Assembly (NCBI GenBank): GCA_025716855.1
Contig: JAIXMQ010000007.1
Span: forward strand, 707,847 to 771,846
DNA from: Pilaira anomala
Taxonomy: Eukaryota; Mucoromycota; Mucoromycetes; Mucorales; Mucoraceae
Length of the DNA stretch: 64,000 nucleotides
Reading direction: 5' to 3'
The notes beneath the pieces are model-generated. The model saw nothing but the letters and a program-made list of their open reading frames with translations, had not been told where the DNA came from and did no database searches. Of this stretch, positions 1 through 12,350 are shown piece after piece (position 1 is the first letter of the stretch; each line of letters starts with the position of its first letter). The position numbers and the translations under genes were made by a program.

Positions 1-1061
1 TCGCCGTAATCTAATAGAAATAAACGTCGAAATGAATTTAAATATTTGTGTAATCCATGATCTCCTACAAGTACTTGTGAAAATAACCAATCTGCTGTTG
101 AACGTCTTACTTCATTTACAATCATTTTTAATTCTTGTGGGTATCGAATCCATGGCGGATGAGTAGCAGTTGAATGATGTGATTTAGTAGTAGTATTAGA
201 GGAAGAGGAATATAATGAAATTAAAAGCTGTAAATGTTTCTTTCGCATTTCATCCGGTATCAATATTTTATCCATTTCGTTTACTGTAGCAATTGCTTTA
301 CCAACAAATAATATAGATTCCACTAAGTTATGTGATAAATGAATAGGTATTCTATCAGATTCTATAATATACAATCGATTCCAACCCGTTCTAGCTGCTA
401 ATGAGTTATTATCTGTAGTACTAGGTGTATATGGAATTATAAAAAATTCGTTATATGGATCTGTCCATTGTCCATAAACCATCCAAGCTGTCAGCTGTCT
501 ATACATAACATTATGAAGTAAAACCATCATCTTTTCTATTTCATGTCGAAATTCTAATACACCTGTTCTGGCTTGTTCCATCAATAGATCAAATAATTTA
601 CATCCATGGTATCGATCTGGATTCTCTTTTAATAATTGAATAAATTTCCATAAAGAAGGTAATAAGGTTTCCCAGCGACTCAAGTTGGCTGCGAGTAAAG
701 ACAACGGAACTACATTTGAACCTGACTCGTCTTCTTTGTTTAAGATACGCTTTTCCATATCCAATATATCTTGTCGATATTCCTTTAATGTCTCTTCTAT
801 CGAGGTGACTAAAGCCAATACATACAATCCATGAGGCTTATCTTTCTGTCGTGATTTAGAGTCTCCTACAGTGATTACGAATTGATTAATTTCTGAGTAA
901 GTCCAACCTAACTGTCCTAATCGATTCAAGCTTTCACGTTCGGCTGGATGAAGTAACGGGAAGTCTGGTGGAATCGCAAATGTTGTTGAGTCATTTAAGG
1001 GCAAAGGTACAAATACATCACTAGAGTATCCCATTAATACAAATAGTAATTCGTGCAGCAT
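1..1061 (-). CDS. GCP4: Gamma-tubulin complex component 4 (GCP4), N-terminal part, runs off the window
   Basis: The frame is open from an ATG at 1061 to the window edge (about 353 codons, no stop, no intron needed). It starts MLHELLFVLMGYSSDVF, matching the start of GCP4/TUBGCP4 proteins. Further matches are FPLLHPAERESLNRL (about residue 40), the HGCKLFDLL block, the VMYRQLTAWMVYG segment (GRIP1-type) and IPIHLSHNLVESILFVGK. The visible part ends in RRLFLLDYG, just where the family has the conserved F/Y-LLGRG segment. GCP4 is a subunit of the gamma-tubulin ring complex, which nucleates microtubules at spindle pole bodies. The C-terminal gamma-tubulin-binding domain lies outside the window. 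A poly-T tract of about 30 nt lies just upstream of the ATG (1077-1106). Confidence 0.9.
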   Translation of the reverse strand, partial: MLHELLFVLMGYSSDVFVPLPLNDSTTFAIPPDFPLLHPAERESLNRLGQLGWTYSEINQFVITVGDSKSRQKDKPHGLYVLALVTSIEETLKEYRQDILDMEKRILNKEDESGSNVVPLSLLAANLSRWETLLPSLWKFIQLLKENPDRYHGCKLFDLLMEQARTGVLEFRHEIEKMMVLLHNVMYRQLTAWMVYGQWTDPYNEFFIIPYTPSTTDNNSLAARTGWNRLYIIESDRIPIHLSHNLVESILFVGKAIATVNEMDKILIPDEMRKKHLQLLISLYSSSSNTTTKSHHSTATHPPWIRYPQELKMIVNEVRRSTADWLFSQVLVGDHGLHKYLNSFRRLFLLDYG

Positions 1062-1073
1062 TCTTTCTTTCTT

Positions 1074-1107
<34 letters not shown>

Positions 1108-2242
1108 GTTTTCTTTAGAAAAAGGGGCCATAATTAAATTTTTTCTATTTGTGTGTAAAAGGGAACGCGAGATTTAGGACGCAGATTCAATGGCGAGTAA
1201 AAGTTGTTGGTCGTGTATTTTAATGCACTTGTATAAGCTTTAATCTTCTAGTTTAAAACAAAAAGAGTCAATAAAAAAAATACACAGACAGTAACTGATT
1301 GCTTCAATTCAAGGGCGCATTAATTATATTCCGTAATATAGGATGCGTTTCTTTTAACTGATTGATATGAAAAAGATTGATATTCATCAGAAATTAAGCA
1401 AATGAATTACAATGAAACGATTACTGCTTGTACTACTGTAAGAGATCTTGTTACATATCTGCGTTTTTATTTGTTTTTGACCGTGAGGAAATCTGCTATC
1501 TATTCTCTCTTGTTTACCACCAAATGCAGCCACAAGAAGACGACCTCTTTTTGCCAACCTTTGTAATCTTATTTTAGAAAATTATCACGCAAGAGAATAA
1601 GCAAACTTTTAGTTAGCATTTCTACTCATTTGACGTGATCACTGGGGATGCTCCAACTCTCTTGAATGACCGTTTGGATTAGAAAATAATGAATTCATTA
1701 ATGATATCTTAAATATTCCTTTTTTTTTAATAAATTACTTTTTACCATTAATTCATTAAGCTTTTTATACAGTTCTCTTGCTATTCCCACTATCGACTTT
1801 ATTGAATATAAAGCTCATATGATCCCTTCGCCTATAACACACTACTGAATATTCCAAACTAGTGCTATATACAAGGCACAAAAAATCAAAAAGAAAGATT
1901 AAAAAAAAAAATTGAGAGTATATAACCTGCTATTTAACTACAATTAATAAGAGCTTTTAATATCAAATGATAAATAAATTATGAGCATCGCAATAGTAAA
2001 ATAAACTGATTCAGTGTTAAAATATTGAGCATTCAATTAAACTGATTCAATAGATTATCACGGAAAGTAATGCCTAATAAATAATTACTGTGTTTTTCCA
2101 ACACGGCGGCGAACATTTTTTAGTTAAATGCTTTTTATCTGCTCTTTGAGTCTATGATTTTTTAAAATGTAGCTATTGATATTTATATATTTGGATATTA
2201 ACTAATTTAATATGTAAATATACATTATGTAGCCAGTATGTT
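1062..2242. other. Intergenic, 5' of GCP4 and 3' of the PD-(D/E)XK ORF
   Basis: AT-rich sequence with a CT-rich stretch then a long T-run at 1077-1106. I found no coding frame with homology and no RNA gene. It should hold the GCP4 promoter and 5' UTR and the 3' UTR of the downstream gene. Confidence 0.6.
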
Positions 2243-3517
2243 TTATTTCTTGTTCTTGTGCTTGTAATACATATCTTTAATACTAATTGCATTATCGTGT
2301 TTCTCAAAAAACCCTTGATTCTGCCCTTCAGCAAAACATTTTGCCCAAACAATACGCCCTTTAGGCCGCGCCAAATAATACTCTTTGATAAATACCATGT
2401 CTGGTGTATCCTCAAAGTCTAACGGCGGTAACTGATCCTCATAGATCTGCCTTGGTTCTTTTGCAGTTGTTATCGTATCCAAACATGGTGTATCATTAGA
2501 GCTTATTGTTGACTTGGCCACAGTATTATCGGAATCAAATCCTTTAGAATATTTGGATTTGCAACTATTCAAATAGTCTATCCCGTCTTTTATGTAAAGA
2601 TGTAACTTGGGGTTTGAAGAAGGTGTAGGATCATTTGAACAAATTAGTATTTTTTGAAGTTGCTTCTCCATTTGCTCTACTATATCTAATATTACTTCTG
2701 TTTTTTCATCATCTTCATAACAATAGCTTAATTTTTCCTTGGCGATCGTGTAAAGAAGTTGGATATTAGGATCCTCGCGCTCCCGTAGGCCTATCAAAGA
2801 TTGCTTTTGTCGTGTAAAAAAGATTGTTAAAGCCACTAATGGATTCAGTTTTGGTTTGTTGATATAATAATGAATTGATTCACTTGATAACATCAAGCAT
2901 TCTTTTGCCCACAAATCACATTTTATTTCCATCATGAAAGGAAATGCATCATGTTGAACGAATGTTGACTTTAATGCTTGAGGACTGACTTGATTTACAC
3001 AAATAATTAATAAAATAGGCGGCGTCTTATACACTCTTTTTACTGAAAGACAATAAGATATGGCGCGATCCATAAACCCAGAATTGACAGTATGCTGAAC
3101 TTCAATTAGAACGGGCGGTAACGTCTTTGATGCAGTTGCTGGCACGTACAAAACATCTGACTTTGTTCTATCAGCCCATTCACCATCGCCCAATATATAA
3201 CTATTGTGTACTTTTTCACCTGTAAATATAAAACTTTGTTTTTAGATGTCTAGTAACACTTTTTTTTTATTTTTTTTCATATCGATATTAATACCAATAA
3301 GTGTTGTTAAAATCATTTCCATTGTTCGTTTATCTTTCAGTACCATTTTACTTATAAGATCTGTGCCTGGCCGATGCTTTTTTGGGAGTGTGAATGTCAA
3401 TATTTCTGTCTCGGTAGTATAAAGGCTTTCGGATTTTATCTCTTCTTCTTTTTTTACTAGAATATTTTCAGTTTCTTTCAAGAGCTCATCTTTGAAAGAT
3501 TCTTCAGATTTGGTCAT
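2243..3517 (-). CDS. PD-(D/E)XK nuclease-like repeat-family protein, intact two-exon copy
   Basis: Exon 1 is 3295-3517 and exon 2 is 2243-3219. The 75-nt intron (donor GTATTAA, acceptor TTTACAG) restores one frame of 399 aa, across the junction TTLIGEKVHNSYILGDGEW. The segment WADRTKSDVLYVP followed about 20 residues later by VLIEVQHTV gives the D...ExQ pattern of PD-(D/E)XK nucleases. Nearby WAKECLMLSSESIHYYI, LREREDPNIQLLY and the C-terminal CFAEGQNQGF blocks look family-specific. I recall similar multi-copy ORFs in Mucorales and in Rpn/PDDEXK transposase-like families, but cannot confirm the exact Pfam family. A decayed relative lies at 51287-52150. The open frame and sound intron argue that this copy is expressed or young. 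Role: probably a selfish or domesticated nuclease. Confidence 0.6.
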
Positions 3518-3881
3518 TTATTTTATATTTCAGGACGGAAAACGCGTGCGATTGATCTGATGTTGTTAGAAGTTGCACTAAGTGGTAGACAATGCTCAAA
3601 GATGACTAGAGGTTTTAAAGTTAATTACAGACCTACAAATAGAATGATAGAAATTTGTTAAATAAAACCCAAGATACAAAATGATTATCTATCACTTTTC
3701 ACACCCAATTTTATAAATTATGACGAAGTATAACTATACCATATGTATGTATACACCTTTTCTTTTCTCAAAAAAATCGAATTAAAATGATAAGGTTATG
3801 TATTTATCCAATATGTTTATTTTATTTTATTAAAAAAAAAAGGGGGAGGAGGGGATCGTGTATGTATTTACAAAAAGTAAC
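3518..3881. other. Short intergenic spacer
   Basis: About 360 nt between the PD-(D/E)XK gene start and the stop of the CASP gene, AT-rich with an A-tract ending in a G-rich patch near 3831-3855. No feature recognised. It would contain the CASP 3' UTR and the promoter of the PD-(D/E)XK gene. Confidence 0.5.
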
Positions 3882-5911
3882 TTAAATCAGATTATTTTTC
3901 AATATGTTTGCAGCATCTTCGTTATTAGTAGGGAAATTGATAGCGTCGTGATCATGTCTACATTCCCATAAACTGAGCTCATATAATGTTACAACGACTA
4001 AAAGATGAAGTAATAATGAGTAGATAATAAATAGGTATCGCGACCATTTATGTGAGAACAAGACGCGAGTGAGATTTAATGTTAATTTCTCGGCTGGATT
4101 TAGAGCATTATATCTACGGTTTTCCTCCTATTATTAATATTTCCATAAAATTAGTTTCTACTATTAGATTCTCTTAAAAAAAAGTAATTTACCTTTCTAT
4201 GGAATTGGGTAAATGGATTCATACTTTCTTCGTATAACTTTCCATATTTATCGGAAGGATCATCCGATTTATTTGATTTCTTGAAACTTCTCATAGGTGT
4301 TGAAGGTTCTGCTGTATCCATTGTAACAGCTACAGATCGGTTCTATATTTAGATGAAAAAGATAAATTATATGTGGTTGCTTACATAAAAAAAAGAAAGA
4401 ACTTACAACCAAATTAGAGCCATCTTGTTGTTGTTGCTCCTTCCAAACATGAACAAACTTGAGTCTTTCAAACAGTTTGAGATTGTCTGCTTTCAAATTT
4501 TGGACTTCAGTTCTGGTATCTTGTAATGTAGTCTCTAAAGCGCGGGTACGTTCTTCCAGCTCAGCATTTCGTTGTCTAAAACGATCACGTTGGCTCATGA
4601 CAATAGGCAAAATACTTTTGTCTTCCTTTCCAAGCTTTTCCAGATGAGGTGTGACAGCACCATCAGGCGTACGAGGACTGATAGAGAAGCTACTGTTGGT
4701 TCTACCCAAAGCGTCTACAATATTGGTTTCACTGGAAGTTTGTTGATTAATGCGAAGTAAATCTTCTTCAAGTCGTTGAATTAAACTAGTCTTTTCTGTC
4801 ATTTTTTCTGTTAATTCTTGAATTATTTTCAATTTGACTTCATGATCTTTCTGAAGATCTGCAAAAGACACTTTAATTTGTGTATACTCATTTTCTAACT
4901 TTTTGTTCTTTTCCATCAATCGAACTTCTAGGCTGTCCTCTAATGAACTATCTTTTTTGAGAACGTCATTGGCATTGAAATCATCGTCGTCTTCATCACC
5001 TGTAGAGAATTCAACATACTAAGAAATAATTTGAGATTCACTATGATATATATAAAGTTGCAGTGTTTACCTTCATGATTTGTAATTCTCGCTTAATTTC
5101 ATCGTAATCTTCAAATCCCTTCAGTTTCTTTTTTAAATTATCTCGTTCGTCTACAAGTGATTTTGTTTCCGTAGTGAGTTCCTTAATCTTTTTTGTAAGT
5201 CTTGCATCAGTTTTTTGATACAAGTCTTTATATGTCTCGACATCCTTGATGAGTTTAGATACTTCAGCATCATGTTGTAATGATTCATTTGCTAAAACAG
5301 TTCTATTGTATGTAGTAGAATATTAGTACCCGCTGATAGTAAATCAAAAGAAAAGCCTCTTATCAAACCCACCCTTCAATATTATCTCGTGTTTCTTGTA
5401 ATTGCGTATTATCTTCCTTCAAATCATCCTACAAAGAGTTAGATTTTATCCAGTAAGCCTCTATGATAATAAAACTTACGATTTTCTTTTCTAATTGAAT
5501 TATTCTTTCGTTTGCACGTTCGAGATCCATTGTCACTATATCTAACTCTGCTAATTTACCAACTACTTCCTCGTCTATAAAACATCAATTAGCACTTGAT
5601 ATTACTTTTATATGTTTATAAATATATATTTACCATATTTCTGGTCATGGCCAATCAGTTGAGCTTGTGTGTCATCATGAGATTGTCGAAGATCAGTTAA
5701 TTGATCCAAAGCTTGATTTAATTGTTTTTGAAGATCGTATTCACTATGATAAAAATCAATAAAAGCTTAAAAAAAGCTTCTCTATGGACTTTTACCGTTC
5801 TTTATACTGTCTTATTTTATCACTATATTGATCCTTCATTTCTTGTTCTAAATCACTAGTATCCTTTGACTTTCTTTCAGCCAACTTTTTTGAAAGTTAA
5901 TTTTCATGCGT

Positions 5912-5945
<34 letters not shown>

Positions 5946-6613
5946 GAGACTTACAGAAGCTTCTAAAGTCGATACTTTTTGTACCAGTTCCAAATTTGTT
6001 TTTTCAATTGTTTCGTAGTTTTTTATGGATTGATTTGCTTTTTCTAATTGTTCTTTTAATAGTGAATTTTCGTTTTGAAGAATTGTGTTGTCTACGATTT
6101 TTGCACTTTGGTCCTATTAAAAAATGAATGAGATATGACCAAAAAATGATAATAATTTGAAAGCCTTACCACAGCGGCTTCAAATAGAGGTGCAGGATCA
6201 GGAGCATCAGCTAATAATTTATAGATTGTCAAGAACGAGTTTTCTGCATACTTTGTACGTTTTGTAATGTTATCAATCTCGGATTGGTAACCTAAAAAAA
6301 ATATAGGTTGAATAGACTTGTTGAGGGAATGGGCGTGTTATGGTTTTACCCTTCAATAATGTTTTAAATTTCTGAAGTTTTTCCTCGTCAGGAATCTTTT
6401 TAAACTCTAAAAAAACGTGTTAAATGAAGTTTCTAAAGGTAAAATGGTGGAATTACCTCTGGTTTGTTCAGCGAGTTTCTTTCTTGAAACAAGACCATCT
6501 TTTTGTTTTTCAACAATTGCAAGGCCTTGTTGGTCAAGTTCCTTTTGTAGGTTTGAAAGCTGGATGCCTTTCCAATATTGAATAGCAGAAGAAAAGTGAT
6601 TATCTTCGCTCAT
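3882..6613 (-). CDS. COY1: Golgi CASP / Coy1 homologue
   Basis: Multi-exon gene (about eleven exons, introns 50-75 nt). ATG is at 6613 and TAA at 3882-3884. First exons: 6457-6613, 6350-6406, 6170-6291, 5955-6113. The N-terminus has the CASP signature IQYWKGIQLSNLQKELD and SRKKLAEQTR, followed after splicing by EFKKIPDEEKLQKFK and a SEIDNITKRTKYAE segment. The middle is a long coiled coil. The last exon gives NPAEKLTLNLTRVLFSHKW and then a single membrane segment rich in L/V/I (RYLFIIYSLLLHLLVVVTLY) with a short tail: the CASP C-terminal domain and tail anchor. Coy1/CASP is a Golgi golgin tethering vesicles in intra-Golgi retrograde transport. All exon joins I checked keep phase, so the gene looks intact. 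An intron at about 5900-5954 holds a ~28-nt homopolymer. Confidence 0.9.
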
Positions 6614-7692
6614 ATTTTTTTTTAAAAAAAAAGAAAGAGTGAGAAAACGCTAAAGTTTTTTTGCAATACTTTAGTCTGTTTGCTACAGGCACTGTAAAAT
6701 GCACATTTTTTCTTTTTTGGCACTCCATTGATCGACGTTAGTACTTTTTTTGCTTGAAGCTTCCAGAACATAAATCTCGAGCTTAACGAATATGGTTGTG
6801 TAAAGCTACCCTATCAATAACTCATTAATGTGCCAGTATGGCTATAAAGAGATACACATTTTTGGGCGACTACTTGAAATAAAGCAATCTGCTTTTCTAA
6901 TTAGAAATCACGTATTATACCTACGGTCCGTCATATATCTTTACTTAATTTTTGCTAAACTAATACAAATTTGTTTCTTGGAACTAGTTTTTTGCCTTTG
7001 GAAAATTTTCAACTTGCAAATGCACACAGTACTACAAAGTTGCAATATACTTCATTTTCTAATTAAACCCGCATGATATTGAGTTTAAACGTATCCAATT
7101 AAATTAACTCTTCACATTTTTATAAAGAAGCCTAACTTTTAGTCAACCTCGTTTTTGTGAAGAAAGCTCTTTAAACTTATAAAATCTCGGATGGGTGCTC
7201 ATTTATATGGTGTATTATTATATTAACAAGATGTTTTTGAAAGACACACACATCTATAAATATGCAAAAGGATATACAAAACTTGACTTGCCAACATGAC
7301 ATGTCCAAATACAAAATAAGATATTTGATATTGTCATTATATCTTTTATATAAAAACAGTTCTTTTTCGAGAATGCAAATAGGCCATCTTATGTTATAGC
7401 TAAAGAGTGATACAACTTTTTAATTGGTGTAGATATATTTCTAGTTCGTCCCTCTATTATCTCTCAAAAATTGGACAGATTTAAAAATTTCAAAAATAAA
7501 TAACTGAAAACAAAATATAAAACGATGTATATTTCATTTTGTTGTCAACATCTCTTAGAGTAAGATATGTGTATAAAGATAAACCATTCGCTACCCTTGC
7601 TTACTAGGATACATATTTATAATCTTTTGCCAAATGTTTTTTTTTGAAAGACCAAAAATGTATAAAAGATTTTCCTTGTTTTTTTTGAATCT

Positions 7693-7698
<6 letters not shown>
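6614..7698. other. Intergenic, 5' of CASP; start of the accessory island
   Basis: About 1.1 kb of AT-rich DNA without a recognisable coding frame or RNA gene. It ends at a poly-A run (7699-7724) that marks the edge of the duplicated repeat described next. Confidence 0.5.
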
Positions 7699-7723
<25 letters not shown>

Positions 7724-8176
7724 ACTTGGTTTGCTGGTACTGTACAGTGCTACTGCTTGATATATTTAACTACTCAATAAAAAAAGTGTTTCTCATAGTT
7801 CTCAATAAAGCGATTTGATACTTGGTCGCGTTAATAAAAAAAAAATGTTTTAGGTGTGTAGCAGTAATGTCTTTTCTTCGATTTAGGTGACACGGGTACA
7901 GACAAAAAGAAGTATTTTAGTTACACCAAGAAGATACCGTGAAATTGGACCTTTCTATTCGCTACGATCCACTTTCTTACAAGATTTTGTACTTTTGTGC
8001 CATTGAATTTGTACTAAATAAACGTTGCTCAAAATGCTGGAAACATTTTTATTGAGAAATTCAGACATAAAAAAACCCGAAAAAAATAAGGTTCATGAAA
8101 CCCACAACTTGTCCATAGTAAAATTTTGGAGGGGTATATAAGGGCGTAAAAATCATGTTTATGGTAAGCATGGCTT
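7699..8176 (+). repeat. Repeat copy 1 (inverted relative to copy 2), truncated by the LTR element
   Basis: A poly-A run is followed by about 450 bp (from CTTGGTTTGCTGG to GCATGGCTT) that reappears in inverted orientation at 25162-25648 with a few percent differences. It includes a TATA box (TATATAAG, 8135-8142) followed 35 nt later by the edge of the LTR element. In copy 2 the same TATA box precedes a candidate Pol III RNA. Here the homology stops exactly at the LTR boundary (8176/8177). The match was read directly by eye. Confidence 0.85.
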
Positions 8177-8340
8177 TATCAATTGCTCAAGTTTAGGGCT
8201 ATAGTATAAGACTAGAACTTGTGAGAAAGAAGTTGTCTTTATTTACATATGTTTACTAAGATATTTATATTAGAGAAGTTACTGTTGACAGTAACACATA
8301 CTTGTGCTACAACAACAAATCAATAAACTTCTACCTGACA
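8177..8340 (-). repeat. 3' LTR of the Ty3/gypsy element
   Basis: 164 bp, in element orientation TGTCAGGTAGAAG ... CAATTGATA. It matches 14001-14164 except for one substitution. It includes a small inverted repeat GTTACTG-TTGA-CAGTAAC. Confidence 0.93.
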
Positions 8341-8398
8341 ACACCCCCTTTCCAAACTTTTGTACGCCCACGTACAACCAGATAGAAGAAAAAAAATC

Positions 8399-10425
8399 TT
8401 ACGAATTAGAATCGACCTTGCCACGCTTTCGGGATGGTATGGTTGGCCTGAATATCACACGCTTATTCCTATTGAAGCTTACTTCTTTGATAAGGTCTTG
8501 TAGTTCTTCATCAGCTTCGGGTGGGTCTGTTATCATGCTTCCTGGAACCTTCTTGGTAAACGTAAATGGCCATGATGGAACTTTTCCTGGTAATGGATCA
8601 ATTACTGGTACCTGTTGTTTTGATTCCATAGCTATACGAGGTAGTGATGCAGCTGAGTAACTTGTTTCCTCCCATAAGTGCTTCAATGAGTCTTCTATCT
8701 TTTGTTTTTCTTTCTTCTTCAGATCATCCTCCTGCTGCCTTTTTTGATCTTCTTCCATTTGCTTTCTTAGTTCTTCTTCTTTTTCTTTCGACTCTAGTTC
8801 TTTTTGTTTTACTATCTGATCCTGCCTTTCTTTTTCAAACTGCTGCCGTTCTTCTTGCTCTTCTTTTTTATTTACCACTTCCATTTCTTCTTCTAAGCTT
8901 ATATCGATCTCATCGTCATACTCATTGTTATTATCTACAATATCTACTTTATCCATAATATCTACATCATTTGAACCATCATACTCAACATACTCATCAA
9001 CAGCATAACCAGTACTATCACCACTATCACCGCTTTGTGACACACTCTCCATACTCTCATTACCACTGCGTGCTTCCGTAATATCATCTCGGTATTGGTT
9101 CATCTCATCATCACTGTCTGAAACTACTACTGGAAGTGACGGACTGCTACTAATCATGCTTGTATCTTCTTCTTCATTATCAATCATTACTTCGGTTGTA
9201 GATGTACCAGGTAAAATACTTGAAGTAGTAGGTGCTATTGGTTTAAAACATGCTCCACCCCCTCTTCCACTTCTAGTTGCTGTCACCGACTTGACATTTC
9301 TTCTGCTACTAGTAGGGTCATACCAAACTTCTTGCGGTCTATCTCCATAAGCATGTTTTAATCTATCCTTATGTACTCTTGAAGTCAGTATTTCGCCTTC
9401 CAATGTCTCTAAAGAATAGGTGCCATATTCATCATAAACTTCTTTAATCACAAAAGGCCCTTTAAATCTTGGTTCTAGACCAAACTTCCCTTCATGTTTT
9501 AATAGAACCAAATCACCAATGGCATAATCTTTTAATTGGATTTTAGCGTCCCAACGTTCTTTATCTTTGGCACCCATGGCTTTTAGTCTTGACTCAGCTA
9601 TAGCACGATGTTCATTAAGGCGTTCAAATTCACTAACAGCCCGAGCTGCCACAATTCCTTGATCTTCCTCTACAGAGCTTGGACAAATATACGGTTGAAG
9701 TGCATCTCCAGGCATCTTTGGATCACGGCCATATACTAGGTAGAATGGTGAGAAGCCTGTTGTAGAATGAACACGTATTCTTGAAGCCCATACAGCAGCA
9801 TCAACATATTCGTCCCAACGATGAATAGCACCTTTAACATACTTTCGAAGCATTTGTTTAATAATACCATTGTAGCGCTCAACTTTTGCATTAGTTCTGG
9901 GATGGAAAGCCGATGTCAATTTATGGTTGGTGCCAATGCGTTTCAAGTACTCTTCAACTAAACCACTAGTAAAATTAGCACCTCTATCTGTAATAATTTC
10001 ATTAGGACAGCCAAATTTCAGCACAATTTCTTCATAAATAAATTGAGCAACAGCTTCCTTAGTAGCATTAGGCATGGCTCGTGCAATAGGCCAATTAGTG
10101 GTATAATCCACAGCAGTTATTAGCCAACGATTTCCATTTACTGTTGTAGGAAGCTCCCCGATGAAATCAATGTGCCATCTTTCAAACGCATGAGGTACAT
10201 CTAGTGGATGCATAACATCTTGAGAAGCCCTTTGTTGATTTCCACATACTTGACAAGAAGGACAGCTTTTTACCCAAGTCTCTATATCTTGACGCATTTT
10301 TGGCCACCAATAACGAACGCAAAACATTTTATGCATATTCTTCACACCAGCATGACCATATCCTTCATGATACTTACTAACTAAATCAGCTCGTTCCGAA
10401 AAAGAAATAAACTTGACCTCTTTTT
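8399..10425 (-). pseudogene. Integrase region of the Ty3/gypsy element, with long charged C-terminal extension
   Basis: The open frame reaches upstream to about 10425 (first ATG 10345, 648 aa from there). It contains the HHCC zinc domain (HEGYGHAG ... SCPSCQ), the DDE core (WHIDFIGEL; ITDRGANF; FHPRTNAKVERYNG) and a GPY/F-type module (RFKGPFVIKEVYDEYGTYSL). After that comes an unusual ~300-aa tail: a D/N-rich stretch, an EK/EQ coiled coil and a basic end PSRKRGKV that resembles a nuclear localisation signal. The catalytic residues appear intact, but the frame is shifted from the RT frame near 10420 at an AAAAAG run, so no full polyprotein can be read. Confidence 0.88.
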
Positions 10426-12348
10426 CAACTCTTGTTTATCTTCATTCTTGTATTTTATTCTTTTATACACATCGCTATCCTTTACTACAAAGTTACCACT
10501 CTCTTTTTCTAAAAGCAATTTCAACTTTGGATCTTGAACTTCATTAGCTAGATCATTAAGATAAAACAATGGCCAATTTGATTTCTCTTCTTCTGATAAT
10601 TCACTCCAAACGGTATACAAATAATCTGGCTCTAATGTTTTCACTTCAGAAGATGGATCTGATAACAGCACCGGAGCTCTAGATAAAGCATCAGCTACAT
10701 TATTTTGGGAGCCTGGCTTGTATTTGATTGTAGGTGAATACATTTCCAATTCTGATATCCAGCGAACCAACCTAGGTGTAGGTTTAATTTGTTTTCTAAA
10801 ATAAACTAAAGGATTATGATCAGAATATACTTCATAACCAGCAGTACAGCCATCAACATAGCAACGCCAAGTGCGAAGAGCATGCACTATACTAATCAGT
10901 TCTCTTTCTTGAGCTGGAAAGCGTGCTTCTTCTTGGGATAGTTTCTTTGATTCATATGAAACTGGATGCCACACTGATGTTTTATCAGGACTAGGCTGAA
11001 GGAGAACAGCCCCAACACCAAAATCACTTGAATCTGTTTCAATTCTAAACGGTAATTTCATGTTAGGAGCCTGTAGTACTGGTGCCGATGTAAGTAGTCT
11101 CTTAATGGTATCAAAACTTTCTTGACATTCCGGAGTCCAATCTATATCTCTTTTCTTATGGCCTGTACCGTGAGTAAGATTAGTTAAAGGAGAAGCTATT
11201 GTACTGAAATTACGAACAAAACGACGATAATGTTGACTTAAACCAAGAAATTGTCGAACTTGTTGAACATTTACAGGTCTCGGCCAATTTTGAACAGCTT
11301 CAATTTTATCTTTAGCTGGTAATATACCATCCGCAGAAATTTCATACCCTAAAAAATTCAGCTTCGTTCTTCCATAATGGCATTTTGATTTATTTACCAC
11401 GAGCTTCTCTTTCTCAAACCTTCTTAAGATTTCACGTACATGTTCCACATGTTCTTCTTTTGTTTTGCTGTAAATCAAAACATCATCAAGATATACCAAG
11501 CAAAAATTATCCATACAATCACCAATAACCCTATTCATCAAAGCCTGAAAACTAGGAGGAGCATTGCACAAGCCGAAAGGGAGTACTAAAAATTCATATT
11601 TACCATACCTAGTATTGAAAGCCGTTTTAGGTATATCTTCAGGTTGAATTTTGATTTGATGATAACCGGATTTTAGATCTAAAGAAGTAAAATATCGAGC
11701 TCCTTGCAGTTGATCTATGCATTCATCAATACGAGGAATGGGATTACGAATATCTGCAGTTAACTGGTTCAGAGCACGATAGTCAATACACATTCTGAGA
11801 CCACCATCCTTTTTACGACAAAATAAAATTGGTGCACCCCAGGGAGATGAACTTGGTTGAATCAAACCCAAGTCTAATAATTCCTTTAATTGCCTTCTTG
11901 TTTCCGCCAATTCCATTGGACTCATTTTGAATGCTGGTCTATCCACAGGTTTTGCATTACCAGTATCAATTACATGTTGAAATTCACGATCTGGAGGTAA
12001 TCCAGGTAGTTTTTCTTGAAAGACACTTGGGAATTCTTCCATTAATTTTGACCACGAAACATCATTGCCATCACTATCTTTAATAGAAAAATCTTCAGAA
12101 GTATCAGTAATGTACAATAAAAAAGATTCTGAACCTTTTTTCTTCAAACATCTACTGGCTTGATGGTAGCTAATAAGATAATTAAGAGAAGGAGCTGTGC
12201 CGGAACCTACATAATTTTGGTCATCCCTTTCTAATTCTTTTCTTATAGGTACGATAGCCACTGTTTCAGATGCCTTGTTCGTTACCAGAATTGAATCATC
12301 CTTCCACTGAATTAGCGGTTCATGTAACTTTAACCATGTTCTTCCCAA
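10381..12348 (-). pseudogene. Reverse transcriptase-RNase H region of the Ty3/gypsy element
   Basis: 655 aa open frame. RT motifs are readable: GLIQPSSSPWGAPILF, LKSGYHQIKI, the catalytic box VYLDDVLIYS, and LGYEISADGI. RNase H follows with ETDSSDFGVGAVL, ELISIVHALRTWR and YSDHNPLVYF. The N-terminal GRTWLKLHEP is the usual protease-RT linker. The frame leaves the true continuation just before the integrase zinc domain and stops at 10381. It is also out of frame with the protease upstream. Confidence 0.92.
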
Positions 12349-12350
12349 GA

